A stretch of 64,000 nucleotides of DNA from Arthrobacter sp. APC 3897 (GTDB lineage: Bacteria; Actinomycetota; Actinomycetes; Actinomycetales; Micrococcaceae), in NCBI RefSeq assembly GCF_030407495.1, contig NZ_JASDDG010000020.1, forward strand, positions 18,492 to 82,491. The letters are read 5' to 3'. The position numbers and the translations under genes are program-made. Position 1 is the stretch's first letter; each line of letters begins with the position of its first letter. Shown one piece after another: positions 18,512 to 27,520 of the stretch. The notes beneath the pieces are model-generated. The model was not told where the DNA came from and made no database searches. It worked only from the letters and a program-made list of their open reading frames with translations.

Positions 18512-20338
18512 TTAGTTGACCCGTACGGTCATCATTCCCTTGGGATTGCTCTGGATGACCTGGATCTTGGTACCCGTTCCTGCCACGACAACGCTGGCCT
18601 GGGGATTGGCCGGATCGTAGTAGGCGTTCGGATTGGTGTCATCAAAAACGGCAACACCTGGCTGGGACGGAACGTTCAATGTGGTCATGCCGGCCGCCGT
18701 CTCGCGGTGCAGACTGATCGGGTCCGTAGCTTCCTTGCCGAACGTCGCATCGTAGCTCTGGATGCGGTTGCGGGCATACGCGCCGTCAGACCAGACCAGG
18801 CTCCGGGGATGTGAATCTACCGGAAGCACCAGGCCCGCACCTGGATGCTGTGACGTGTTGTTGTTCCGCTGCCCGGCGTTCCAGTAGGTGATCAGCATCC
18901 CGTTTTGGTACGGATAGTGTTCCACGGTGTCCGGGGCGCTGAGTGCCCAGCCAAAGTTGTACGGACCGGTTTCCAGCGTGCCGTCGTAGCCCATGTACTG
19001 GCGGTTCTCGGCGATGTAATACCGGCCGTTTCCGGCGGCGTCCCGCGGCAGCGTGACCACCAGGGCCTGCTGCTTCTTAGTGGCATGGAAGGACGGGCCA
19101 AGCTTATGCGTGGATTTTGTGCCCGCGGCAGCCACGTCATAGTCCAGCCAGCCGAGCTGCAGTTTCTCCCAGGCGCCCATGTGGTTGGGCGTGGTGCCGA
19201 TGGAACCGTCACCGTGGCCCAGCCAGGATCCTGAACTCATGAGGGTCCAGAAGCCGGTGCCGTTGTCGCCGCCGGCGGTGTCATAGAGGTCCGGAAGGCC
19301 AAGGTCGTGGGCATATTCATGAGCGAAAACGCCCAGTCCGCCGTTCTCGGGCTCCGTGGTGTAGTCCCGGATCCAGACGTTGGAAGCTCCGATCTTGATG
19401 CCGCCGTAAAGGTTCATTGCCGGGCCGCTGGTACCCCGTCCCGCTTGTCCTACTGACCACCGGTGGGACCAAATGGCCGACGACGGCGCACCCGCCTCTT
19501 CTCCCTCACCGGCATGGATGGCCTGGAAGTGGTCGATGTAACCGTCCGGCTCGTCGAAGTTGCCGTTCTTGTTGTAGTCGTAGCGGTCCCACTGATCGAA
19601 CGTGGCCAGGTACGCGTCAATGTCCGCGGCTGACTTTCCGGCCTCGATCTGGGAGTCGTACCAGGCGTTGGCCGCATCCTGCACAAAACGGGTCATGTCC
19701 GTCTGGCTCTCGGTTTCCCCATAGCTGGCCGAGTTGTACGGCACGGTGACCCAGTCGCTGACGTCACCGTCCACCGTGTACCGGCCGCTCGAAAGCTCTT
19801 CATAGAGAGTCTTCATGGACTCTTCCCGGGGGTGAAAGAACATATCCAGATAATGCTCGCGGTCGAACTTCGGCTCCCAGTAGGTTGAGTTGTCCGTGCT
19901 CCGGTCCGGTTCCGGAATCTGGTTCTGCGACGGTCCGGCCGAGGTATTCGGAAACCGCGGATCAGCCTGGTCACCAAAGCCAATGAGGAAGGACAGGATC
20001 TGGTCGCTGTCTTCGAGTCCGTATTCGGCCCATTGCCCCGGGGCAACCTGCACGGCCTTCGACCCGCCGCGGTTCTGGACCGGGGCTTCACCGCGGATCA
20101 CCTTTTCCACCGCCTGCTGATTCAGCGCACGCTTTTCGGCGGCAGCTGCGTCCGGACGGTCATCCATTTTCCCGGGGCTGCCGCCGGCTCCCGGAGATCC
20201 CGCAACGGAACCGCCGTCCCCTGCGCCCGGCTGGGAGGGCGGAGCGGCTACAGCGGCCAAGGGAGAAAGCAAAAGGACACTGCTGACAGCCAGCACTGCT
20301 GCTTTCCGCGCATTCCTGCGCCTGTTTCGACGAATCAA
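18512..20338 (-). CDS. Secreted M6-family metalloprotease (immune inhibitor A-like)
   Basis: 608 residues from a TTG start with AAGGGGA just upstream. The signal peptide has a basic head (RRNRRR) and a hydrophobic core ending near AAVAAPP. The zinc site is HEYAHDLGLPD with His340 and His344 and the M6 third ligand Asp in the GLPDLYD segment. Acidic DxDxDG-like calcium loops (YDYNKNGNFDEPDGY) lie before it. It probably degrades extracellular proteins. A beta-rich C-terminal region follows the catalytic domain. It is transcribed alone and ends at the shared terminator. Confidence 0.92.
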   Translation of the reverse strand: MIRRNRRRNARKAAVLAVSSVLLLSPLAAVAAPPSQPGAGDGGSVAGSPGAGGSPGKMDDRPDAAAAEKRALNQQAVEKVIRGEAPVQNRGGSKAVQVAPGQWAEYGLEDSDQILSFLIGFGDQADPRFPNTSAGPSQNQIPEPDRSTDNSTYWEPKFDREHYLDMFFHPREESMKTLYEELSSGRYTVDGDVSDWVTVPYNSASYGETESQTDMTRFVQDAANAWYDSQIEAGKSAADIDAYLATFDQWDRYDYNKNGNFDEPDGYIDHFQAIHAGEGEEAGAPSSAIWSHRWSVGQAGRGTSGPAMNLYGGIKIGASNVWIRDYTTEPENGGLGVFAHEYAHDLGLPDLYDTAGGDNGTGFWTLMSSGSWLGHGDGSIGTTPNHMGAWEKLQLGWLDYDVAAAGTKSTHKLGPSFHATKKQQALVVTLPRDAAGNGRYYIAENRQYMGYDGTLETGPYNFGWALSAPDTVEHYPYQNGMLITYWNAGQRNNNTSQHPGAGLVLPVDSHPRSLVWSDGAYARNRIQSYDATFGKEATDPISLHRETAAGMTTLNVPSQPGVAVFDDTNPNAYYDPANPQASVVVAGTGTKIQVIQSNPKGMMTVRVN

Positions 20339-20557
20339 GTGATCCCCTTAGAACAAAACTTCACGGGTGGAAGTGTGATGGGACAAAGGTACGGCCCGTT
20401 TGGATTAGGACGGAAAACACAGCGGCACTGTTTGGCTATTTCGAGGAAATGCAGAGAAATATCCAATGCACCTCTTTCTAAAATCCTCTTCTCCCTGTAC
20501 AGAGTAGACGCCATGGATTTTGGCGGAATTCCAGGGCATTTGACCCAGACGTACAGA

Positions 20558-20563
20558 TAGGCT
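20558..20563 (+). promoter_or_regulatory. Putative leaderless -10 box before the GNAT trio
   Basis: TAGGCT followed by exactly 6 nt and the GTG start at 20570. No ribosome-binding site is visible. Confidence 0.4.
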
Positions 20564-20569
20564 GTCACC

Positions 20570-21001
20570 GTGCCCAGACTGGAATACGCCGCCGGACCCG
20601 ATTTGCCGCTGACCGACGTCGTCCGGCTTTATGACTCGGTGGGTTGGAGCGCCTACACCAGCGACCCGGACAACCTGGCAGCTGCCCTCGCGGGCTCCAC
20701 GCTGCTGGCGGTTGCCCGTTACGACGGCACCCTGGTGGGCCTGGCCAGGATTATCTCCGACGGTCACTCCGTCTGTTACCTGCAGGATGTCCTGGTTGAT
20801 CCCCGGCACCAGCGAACCGGATTGGGCCGGAGACTGGTCGAATTTGTCCTGGCGCCGTACTCCCACGTCCGCCAGAAGGTATTGCTCACCGACACCGAGC
20901 CCGGTCAGAAGGCGTTCTACGAATCGCTCGGCTACCGGCAGGCAGGCGGTGACACCGGCAGCGGATTGCCGCTGCGGGCATTCGTCCGGTTCGATTCATG
21001 A
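20570..21001 (+). CDS. GNAT-family N-acetyltransferase
   Basis: 143 residues. The acetyl-CoA pyrophosphate motif is clear in VDPRHQRTGLGRRLVEF (Q/R-x-x-G-x-G), preceded by the beta-4 strand SVCYLQDVLV and followed by FYESLGYRQAG, the usual final GNAT element. Substrate is unknown. It is the first of three genes coupled by ATGA overlaps: its stop overlaps the start of an unknown membrane protein by 4 nt. The start is probably leaderless. Confidence 0.87.
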   Translation: MPRLEYAAGPDLPLTDVVRLYDSVGWSAYTSDPDNLAAALAGSTLLAVARYDGTLVGLARIISDGHSVCYLQDVLVDPRHQRTGLGRRLVEFVLAPYSHVRQKVLLTDTEPGQKAFYESLGYRQAGGDTGSGLPLRAFVRFDS

Positions 21002-21528
21002 AGCAGTCTGTGCAACACGGCGCCGCAGTCATTCTGCTGTCTTGTGCCGCCGCCGTTGTGGTGTTGATTGTCCGCGGCAATGACCCCGCTGCATGGGTGT
21101 TTTGCGGGTACTGTTTCGTCATGGCATCGATGCAGATCCGCCGGGAGCGCCGGACCGGCCGCCGTTATGCAGCCAGGAACCAGTTTGAGTGCCGGGTCCG
21201 GCCCGCCGCAGCTGCCGCCTCCCGGCCACGGTGGGCCCGTGCTCTCGCAACCCCCTATCCCGATTGGTTGACGCTGCAGCCGCTGTCCCGCAGTGCTGGG
21301 CCCAATGATGACCCGCTGGTGCTGCAGAGCTCCCATTTCGCAGGAATGCGCAGGGCCGAACTTTCCGAATCCCTGTTCCGGTTCAACCCCGGCTGGCACA
21401 TCGCAAGCTTCCGCAGCGGCGGCGGGGACATTCTGCTTGCTGCCCCGTCCGCGTCCCTGACGGCGTTTATCGAACCCGCCTCGCTGCGGGGCCCGCAGCA
21501 CCGCCCCGCGCCGGAGGATCAGCCATGA
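20998..21528 (+). CDS. Unrecognised membrane-anchored protein
   Basis: 176 residues. Two hydrophobic segments lie close together near the N-terminus (about residues 8-26 and 31-45), followed by a basic RRERRTGRR stretch and a soluble domain of about 120 residues with no motif I recognise. The positive segment places the C-terminal domain in the cytoplasm. It overlaps the GNAT gene upstream and the NfeD-like gene downstream by 4 nt each, so it is made in step with both. No family assigned. Confidence 0.7.
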   Translation: MKQSVQHGAAVILLSCAAAVVVLIVRGNDPAAWVFCGYCFVMASMQIRRERRTGRRYAARNQFECRVRPAAAAASRPRWARALATPYPDWLTLQPLSRSAGPNDDPLVLQSSHFAGMRRAELSESLFRFNPGWHIASFRSGGGDILLAAPSASLTAFIEPASLRGPQHRPAPEDQP

Positions 21529-22025
21529 TCATGGGCGTATTCGTCATGGCATGGGCGCTCGGACTGTGGTCCCTGCTGAAAAACACCATCGAGGTACGCG
21601 GCTATGTTCCGCCCTCATGGTGGTGGACAACCCTGCCGTTCAGCGTCGTCGGATTTATCACCGCCGTGTCAACGAAGTCCCCTTTTGCGGGCATCGCTGT
21701 CGGATTAGTTGCAGCCGTCGCCGTGCATCTCTGGGCATCGGCCAAATACCGCAAAAAGCATCTGCGCGCGGAGGAATTGCCTTCCTATGTGGGACGGCAC
21801 GGCGTTGTCACCGAAGCTATTACGAGCCTTGACTACGGGAGATTGAATCTGGAAGGCACGGTGGAGATCGAGGACGGACGCACTGTTTATGCCATTACCC
21901 GGGGCCTCGCAGAGAAAGAGGCTTTGCCTAAAGGTTCCCTGGTCCGGATTGTCGGCACCACCCCCGGCGACTGGGCCGTTGTTGAGCCGGTCGGAGAGTT
22001 CAACGACGGCTACCTGATGCGCTGA
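21525..22025 (+). CDS. NfeD-like membrane protein with C-terminal OB-fold
   Basis: 166 residues. Two to three membrane segments (about 2-18, 32-45 and 52-68) precede a soluble domain beginning VGRHGVVTEAI and ending LVRIVGTTPGDWAVVEPV, which follows the small beta-barrel pattern of NfeD C-terminal domains (GxxGxv...vxGtxW/WvVep). NfeD proteins normally partner stomatin or prohibitin-like proteins; no such gene is adjacent here. It closes the coupled three-gene cluster and is followed by a strong terminator. The NfeD call is from pattern, not from search. Confidence 0.6.
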   Translation: MIMGVFVMAWALGLWSLLKNTIEVRGYVPPSWWWTTLPFSVVGFITAVSTKSPFAGIAVGLVAAVAVHLWASAKYRKKHLRAEELPSYVGRHGVVTEAITSLDYGRLNLEGTVEIEDGRTVYAITRGLAEKEALPKGSLVRIVGTTPGDWAVVEPVGEFNDGYLMR

Positions 22026-22094
22026 GAGCTTCACCCGATTAGGGAACGCTCCCGCGTCCTGCGCCGGTGCAGGGCAGACCTCTGCCCTCCCCTT

Positions 22095-22134
22095 GTTCCG
22101 CGCAGCTGGATCCGGGATTCCAGCTGCGCGGAAC
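22095..22134. terminator. Bidirectional terminator between NfeD-like gene and 5'-nucleotidase
   Basis: Perfect 16-bp stem GTTCCGCGCAGCTGGA (22095-22110) with TCCAGCTGCGCGGAAC (22119-22134), 8-nt loop, between convergent genes. Confidence 0.85.
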
Positions 22135-22153
22135 TATGCGGGCAAGAGGGTGC

Positions 22154-23950
22154 CTAGTCGAAGACGGGAACCCCGCTGCGGACCAGGCGCCAGTTGTTGT
22201 CGGCAAAGTCCGCCGGGTTAACGGTTCCCTGAGCCACCACGTAGTCAATGAGCAGCTGGCGGATTTCCGTCTGCTGGTTGACCAGCACCGGAGCCATGGC
22301 GATGTGCGGGAAGTTGCCGCCGCCGGACTGCCGGTAGTTGTTTGTGGCTACCGCGAAGCGCTGCACCGGATCCACCGGAGCACCGTTGAAGCTCAGGTTG
22401 ACGATGCGCTCCCCCACCGGGCGGCTGATATCGATGTCATAGTCAATGCCGGACAGCATGTCGTAGTTGTAGTCCGGAGTTCCGTCGGCGTTGGTCAGCG
22501 TGGCGGGATCCACCGGGGCGCCCGGCGCCGTTTGAATGAAGTACTTCGCTGAGTACTCCAGGTAATCCTTGACCTGGGCACCGGTCATCTCCACCCCGAA
22601 GAGGGTGTTCGGAAAGACGTACAGCCCGGCCAGGTCGCGGATGGTCACCGGACCGGCGGGGATTTCAGCGGTACGGCTGAAAGGAGCCACCAGGGAGAGC
22701 ACGGGCAGATCCGCGCTGGGGCCGCCGTCGAGCGCCCGGTCCACCGCCTGGGCCTGGACCGAACTCACGAAGTCCATGACGGCTGTGTCGCGGTAGCGTG
22801 ACTCCGCCGCAGGCATGGACTCGGTGGCCGTGCCGATGGGCGTATTGACGTAATCAATGACCCGCTGGTGCTGTTCGGCCACCAGCTTGGAGATTTTCGG
22901 ATCCGCCTCAACGGTGTTGGCGTTCAGCAGCGAGGACGACGCCGAGGTAACGTCCCATTGGCCGCGCACCTTGGTCAGTTCAAAGTCCATCACGGACAGG
23001 CGCATCCCCCAGTTCAGCGGTTCGGTCAGCAGCACCTGATCGCCGGTGACCTTGTTGGTCACGAAGCGTTCCGGGATTTCCTGGTGGGCGTGTCCCACCA
23101 GGACGGCGTCGATGCCGGGCACTGTTTCGGCCAGTTGCGTGGATGCGTTCTCCAGCGGCAGCTCGGGACCGTAGGAGGACGTTCCCGAGGTTCCGGAGTG
23201 GGCGCTGACCACCACAACGTCTGCGCCCCGGGCCTTCATCTGCGGCACATATTTCTGTGCCTGTTCCACAATTCCCGGGAACTCAAGCTTGCCGTCGACG
23301 TTGTTTTTGTCCCAAATGGCCACCCCGGGATTCGTAAGGCCCAGAATGCCGACCTTCACGGGCTTGTTGCCCTTGGTCTTCACCGTTTTGATGATGTACG
23401 GGGTGAAAGCCGGCTTCCCGGACTTCACATCCACAGCATTTGCTCCGAGCAGCGGGAAATCCAGCTGGCTTTCAAACTTCCGCAGCAGGTCCAGCCCATA
23501 ATTGAATTCGTGGTTGCCCAGCGCCGCTGCGTCATAATCCATCGCGTTCATGGCGGCAGCCATCGGATGAATTTCCCCGGTTTCGGTGATCGGCTCCGTG
23601 TTGGCGAAGTAGTCCGTCAGCGAGGTGCCCTGAATGGTGTCGCCGGCGTCGATCAGCAGCGTGGAAGCCCGGCCCCTGTCGGCCCGAACGGTGTCCACCA
23701 GGGTGGAGATCTTGGCCAGTCCAACGTCGTTGGAGGCGGCGTCGTCGTATTCGCCGTCCTTGAAGTAATCCCAGTTTTCGATGTAGCCGTGCAGGTCCGA
23801 AGTGCCCAGAACCGTGACGGTTGTTTTCTGGTCCTTACCTGCGTGCTCCGGCGGTGCGGCGGCTGCCGGAGCCATTGAGACGAGTGTCAGTGCGAGAACG
23901 GCGGTGACTGCGGTGGCAGCACCCGGCCGCCGGGTGAATGGAAACATCAA
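22154..23950 (-). CDS. Secreted bifunctional 5'-nucleotidase / 2',3'-cyclic phosphodiesterase
   Basis: 598 residues with a signal peptide ending near APAAAAPP. The metallophosphatase domain shows all five metal motifs: TSDLHGY, DAGDTIQG, GNHEFNYG, SAHSG and GHAHQE. The C-terminal 5'-nucleotidase domain (about residues 340-590) has the family's AVATNNYRQSGGGNFP substrate-binding motif. It releases nucleosides and phosphate from extracellular nucleotides. It contains no LPxTG or membrane anchor, so it is presumably released or loosely wall-bound. A hairpin separates it from the upstream GNAT gene. Confidence 0.93.
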   Translation of the reverse strand: MMFPFTRRPGAATAVTAVLALTLVSMAPAAAAPPEHAGKDQKTTVTVLGTSDLHGYIENWDYFKDGEYDDAASNDVGLAKISTLVDTVRADRGRASTLLIDAGDTIQGTSLTDYFANTEPITETGEIHPMAAAMNAMDYDAAALGNHEFNYGLDLLRKFESQLDFPLLGANAVDVKSGKPAFTPYIIKTVKTKGNKPVKVGILGLTNPGVAIWDKNNVDGKLEFPGIVEQAQKYVPQMKARGADVVVVSAHSGTSGTSSYGPELPLENASTQLAETVPGIDAVLVGHAHQEIPERFVTNKVTGDQVLLTEPLNWGMRLSVMDFELTKVRGQWDVTSASSSLLNANTVEADPKISKLVAEQHQRVIDYVNTPIGTATESMPAAESRYRDTAVMDFVSSVQAQAVDRALDGGPSADLPVLSLVAPFSRTAEIPAGPVTIRDLAGLYVFPNTLFGVEMTGAQVKDYLEYSAKYFIQTAPGAPVDPATLTNADGTPDYNYDMLSGIDYDIDISRPVGERIVNLSFNGAPVDPVQRFAVATNNYRQSGGGNFPHIAMAPVLVNQQTEIRQLLIDYVVAQGTVNPADFADNNWRLVRSGVPVFD

Positions 23951-24030
23951 TGTTTGGTCAGCTCCTCATAGTGCGTGCATTGTCCCCCTCAGGCACCCTT
24001 GCAGGTTTCACGGCAATTCGGGAACAGGCG

Positions 24031-24058
24031 CACGAAAAATTCACGGGGAATTTTCGTG
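24031..24058 (-). terminator. AT-rich hairpin terminator after the second GNAT gene
   Basis: CACGAAAAATTC (24031-24042) pairs with GAATTTTCGTG (24048-24058) with one bulged A. It follows the GNAT stop on the minus strand and precedes the 5'-nucleotidase start. Its AT richness stands out. Confidence 0.55.
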
Positions 24059-24070
24059 ATGAAGGAAGCG

Positions 24071-24655
24071 TCAGGATTCCTTTTCCCGCTTTATCGGCGG
24101 TTCGAGGATCCGCTGGAAAAGAAGGTGGTCCTGCCAGTACCCGGCGATTTTCAGGTAGTGCGGAGCCTGTCCGATCCTTTCGAACCCGCAGTTGTTCAGA
24201 ACTTGCTGTGACGCGGCGTTGTGCAGCAGGGTCGCAGCCTGGATCCGGTGCAGGCCCAGGTGCGCCCGTGCGGTTTCGACCACGGCTTTCACCGCCGCTG
24301 TGCCAAGGCCGCGTCCGGCGTATTCCCCGTCGATCCAGTAGCCCAGGTTCGCTGAGAGAAACGGGCCGCGGACGATTCCGGCCAGAGTCACGGTCCCGAC
24401 TATCCGGTCTCCGCCGGCGAGGACCCAAGGCACTTCGCTGCCGTCCCGGTACAGGGCATGCTTGGCGTTGATGACGGACCGCTGGCCTTCCTCGGTGAAG
24501 AAGGGGCCCGGGCGCAGCGGTTCCCACGGCGCAAGATAGCTCCGGTTCCGCTGGTATGCGGCTGCGAGGGCTGCGGCGTCTTCAGCCGTCAACACGGACA
24601 TCCGGATGGCGCCGGGCAGTAAGGTGGCGGGCAGGTCCTGCGGGTCGGTGAGCAC
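24071..24655 (-). CDS. GNAT acetyltransferase, RimJ/RimL type
   Basis: 194 residues from the GTG at 24655; the frame runs further upstream but overlaps the uvrA-like gene with implausible sequence. RimJ/RimL features: AAYQRNRSYLAPWEP near the N-terminus, LGYWIDGEYAGRGLGTAAVKA as the acetyl-CoA motif, and HRIQAATLLHNAASQQVLNNCGF-type Asn-x-x-S signature. Such enzymes acetylate ribosomal protein N-termini or small amines and antibiotics. It lies 43 nt after the uvrA-like gene on the same strand and may be co-transcribed with it. Confidence 0.85.
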   Translation of the reverse strand: MLTDPQDLPATLLPGAIRMSVLTAEDAAALAAAYQRNRSYLAPWEPLRPGPFFTEEGQRSVINAKHALYRDGSEVPWVLAGGDRIVGTVTLAGIVRGPFLSANLGYWIDGEYAGRGLGTAAVKAVVETARAHLGLHRIQAATLLHNAASQQVLNNCGFERIGQAPHYLKIAGYWQDHLLFQRILEPPIKREKES

Positions 24656-24698
24656 GTCACAGCCTAACCCGGAGCAAGAGCCGGAAGGCGTCCATGAA

Positions 24699-27254
24699 TT
24701 ACCGGAGCGTCTGGAGAGCCGCCTTGAGGTAGGGCGCCGTCCGGCTGGCATCACACGCTGCCACCTCGGATGGGGTTCCCGCACAGATGATCCGGCCGCC
24801 GTCGTCGCCCCCGGACGGGCCCATGTCGATGACCCAGTCCGCAGCAGCCACCACGTTCATGGAGTGCTCCACCACCACCACGGTGTTCCCGGTCTCCACG
24901 AGCCGGTTCAGTTGGGCCAGCAGCAGGCGCACATCCTGGGGATGCAGTCCGGTGGTGGGCTCGTCCAGCAGGTACAGGGTGTGCCCCCGCCGGGCCCGCT
25001 GCAGCTCGGTCGCCAGCTTGATCCGCTGGGCCTCGCCGCCGGAGAGTTCGGTGGCCGGCTGGCCCAGGCGCAGGTAGCCCAGGCCGACGTCGAGCAGGGT
25101 CTGCAGGCTCCGTGCCGCTGCCGGGACATCGGCAAGGAACTCCGCCGCTGTCTCCACCCGCATGCCCAGCACATCCGCGATGTTCTTGCCGCGGTAGGTG
25201 ACCTCGAGGGTCTCCTCGTTGTAGCGCGCACCGTGGCACTGCGGGCAGGGACCGTAGGTTCCCGGGAGGAACAGCAGTTCGACGGCGAGGAAGCCTTCGC
25301 CCTGGCAGGTCGGGCAACGTCCGCTGGCCACGTTGAAGGAGAACCGGCCGGCAGTGTAGCCGCGGGCCTTGGCCTCATCAGTGCCCGCGTAGAGCTTGCG
25401 CACGGCATCGAACAGCCCGGTGTAGGTGGCCAGGTTGGAACGCGGTGTGCGTCCAATGGGACGCTGGTCCACCTTCACCAGCCGGTCCAGATGCTCAAGC
25501 CCGGCAATATCGCGCACCGTGGCGCCGGGATCGACGTCGTCCTCCGGATCCGCTTCCGGGTCCCCTGCGTGCTCTGCGGCCATGGCCGCAGACCCGTTGA
25601 CGTGTTGACCCACGGTTTCAGCCAGCACCTGGCTCACGAGGGTCGACTTTCCGGAGCCGGAGACCCCGGTGACGGCTGTGAGGACACCCAGCGGAATCTC
25701 GGCGTCGAGTTCTCGCAGGTTGTGCCGGCTGATGCCCTTGAGGTTCAGCCACCTCTCGGGCGTCCGGTCGGCCGAGGCCGGTTCCTCCGCTTCCCGGAAC
25801 AGGAACGGGCGGGTGGCACTTTCTTTCACCTGCGCCAACCCCTCCACAGGGCCGCTGTACAGGACGGTGCCGCCGCCGTCGCCGGCCTGCGGTCCCACGT
25901 CCACAATCCATTCAGCGCTGCGGACCACGTCCATGTTGTGCTCGACGACGAAGACGGAGTTTCCGGCTTCCTTCAGCTCCTGCAGAACGGCCAGCAACGG
26001 CTCGGCATCGGCCGGATGCAGGCCGGCGGACGGCTCGTCCAGGACGTAGATGACGCCGAACAGGCCCGAGCGCAGCTGGGTGGCGATGCGCAGGCGCTGC
26101 ATTTCACCCGGCGACAGCGTGGGCGTGGACCGGGACAGGCTCAGGTAGCCCAGTCCCAGATCGATCAGGATCTTCAGCCGGGACAGCAGGTCCCGGGTGA
26201 TGGTGACGGCAACTTCGGTGTCCTCGTTGGAGGCTGCCGACCGCGACGCCGTTCCCGCAGCCTTCAGCTCCGCCGTCGGCCGGATGATTTCCGCCAGCTC
26301 GCCCAGGGTGGCGCCGTTCAGTTCGGCGATGTTCCGGCCGGCGAACGTGACGGCGAGCGCCTCGGGGCGCAGGCCGGCGCCGCCGCAGACCGGGCAGGGG
26401 CCGGAGACCATGTATTCGAGCACGCGCGTGCGCATCTGCTCGCTGCCCGAGTCGGCCAGGGTATGCAGCACGTAGGACTTTGCGCTCCAGAACCGCCCCT
26501 TGTAGGGCTTGGCCACGCGGTCCCGCTGCGGGGTAATCATGACCACGGGCTGTTCGTCAGTGAAAAGGATCCAGTCGCGGTCCTTCTTCGGCATTTTCTT
26601 CCACGGCACGTCGACGTCGTAGCCGAGCTGGATGAGGATGTCGCGCAGGTTCTTGCCCTGCCAGGCACCGGGCCAGGCGGCAATGGCGCCGTCGCGGATG
26701 CTCAGGTCCGGGTTCGGCACCAGCGAATCCTCGGTGACGGTGTGGGCAATCCCCAGTCCGGAGCATTCCCGGCAGGCGCCGGCCGCCGTGTTGGGTGAGA
26801 ACGCGTCCGAGTCCAGGCTGCCCGGCTCTGCGTCCGCCGGGTAGGTGCCGCCGCGGGAGAAGAGCATGCGCATGGAATTGGAGAGGGTAGTCAGCGTTCC
26901 CACGGTGGAGCGTGAGCTCGGCGTGCCGCGGCGCTGCTGGAGCGCGACGGCGGGAGGCAGGCCCGTAATTTCCTCCACCTTGGGGGTGTGGCCCTGGGAC
27001 AGCAGGCGCCGCGCATAGGGTGCCACGGACTCAAAGTACCGGCGCTGGGCCTCTGCGTAGATGGTGCCGAAGGCAAGGGATGACTTGCCGGAACCGGAGA
27101 TTCCCGTGAAGGCAACGATCGCGTCGCGCGGGATCTCGACGTCGACATTGCGCAGGTTGTTCTCCTGCGCTCCGCGCACACGGACCATGCCGTTGGAGCT
27201 CACGTCCGAACTCACGGGCGGGGCGGTTTCTGGGGAGGACTCAGCGATACTCAT
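24699..27254 (-). CDS. UvrA-like ABC ATPase paralogue lacking the UvrB-binding region
   Basis: 851 residues, against ~950 for canonical UvrA. Two ABC modules are present with P-loops GISGSGKSS (about 50-58) and GVSGSGKST, and UvrA signature motifs LSPGEMQRLRIATQL and LSGGEAQRIKLATEL. Only about 100 residues separate the first P-loop from the first zinc module, so the ~115-residue UvrB-binding domain is missing. That module also lacks its first CxxC pair, keeping only CRECSGLG. The second zinc module is intact (CPTC...CPQC). This is the class linked to drug-resistance or DNA-binding roles outside nucleotide excision repair. Confidence 0.9.
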   Translation of the reverse strand: MSIAESSPETAPPVSSDVSSNGMVRVRGAQENNLRNVDVEIPRDAIVAFTGISGSGKSSLAFGTIYAEAQRRYFESVAPYARRLLSQGHTPKVEEITGLPPAVALQQRRGTPSSRSTVGTLTTLSNSMRMLFSRGGTYPADAEPGSLDSDAFSPNTAAGACRECSGLGIAHTVTEDSLVPNPDLSIRDGAIAAWPGAWQGKNLRDILIQLGYDVDVPWKKMPKKDRDWILFTDEQPVVMITPQRDRVAKPYKGRFWSAKSYVLHTLADSGSEQMRTRVLEYMVSGPCPVCGGAGLRPEALAVTFAGRNIAELNGATLGELAEIIRPTAELKAAGTASRSAASNEDTEVAVTITRDLLSRLKILIDLGLGYLSLSRSTPTLSPGEMQRLRIATQLRSGLFGVIYVLDEPSAGLHPADAEPLLAVLQELKEAGNSVFVVEHNMDVVRSAEWIVDVGPQAGDGGGTVLYSGPVEGLAQVKESATRPFLFREAEEPASADRTPERWLNLKGISRHNLRELDAEIPLGVLTAVTGVSGSGKSTLVSQVLAETVGQHVNGSAAMAAEHAGDPEADPEDDVDPGATVRDIAGLEHLDRLVKVDQRPIGRTPRSNLATYTGLFDAVRKLYAGTDEAKARGYTAGRFSFNVASGRCPTCQGEGFLAVELLFLPGTYGPCPQCHGARYNEETLEVTYRGKNIADVLGMRVETAAEFLADVPAAARSLQTLLDVGLGYLRLGQPATELSGGEAQRIKLATELQRARRGHTLYLLDEPTTGLHPQDVRLLLAQLNRLVETGNTVVVVEHSMNVVAAADWVIDMGPSGGDDGGRIICAGTPSEVAACDASRTAPYLKAALQTLR

Positions 27255-27520
27255 CCTTTTCAGGGTACCGAGGAGCGCGGGGCAGGGCTAAATGGTAAGC
27301 CTGCTTTCCGCTTAGCGCGTGACTGCAGCCAAGTTTTGCCATTTCATCGTGCAGATCCGGGGCTCAAACCGCCGGTCCGCGGATCCTTCGTGCAGCTCCG
27401 GGGCCCAAACACGTCGATTAGTCCCTTCTGGTCCCTTGATCTGCACGAAGGATTTCGGCAGATGCCGTTATCTGCGCGAAGGATCCGGCTCAGCATCCTG
27501 TTCCCAAAAGGCCGGTCCGC
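27255..27520. repeat. Intergenic cluster of short direct and inverted repeats
   Basis: A 21-nt direct repeat begins GTGCAG(A/C)TCCGGGGC at 27349-27369 and 27390-27410 (2 mismatches). ATCCTTCGTGCAG (27383-27395) is inverted at 27441-27453, and a near copy, CTGCGCGAAGGATCC, lies at 27472-27486. GCCGGTCCGC occurs at 27371-27380 and 27511-27520, and TCCGCTTAGCGC at 27307-27318 and 27516-27527. The arrangement looks like overlapping copies of a small dispersed intergenic repeat. No coding gene is visible. Confidence 0.75.

Noticed and set aside
24606..26798. 730-codon frame on the plus strand opposite the UvrA-like gene
   Set aside because: The UvrA-like gene has two complete ABC modules on the other strand; the antisense frame has no motif or ribosome-binding site.
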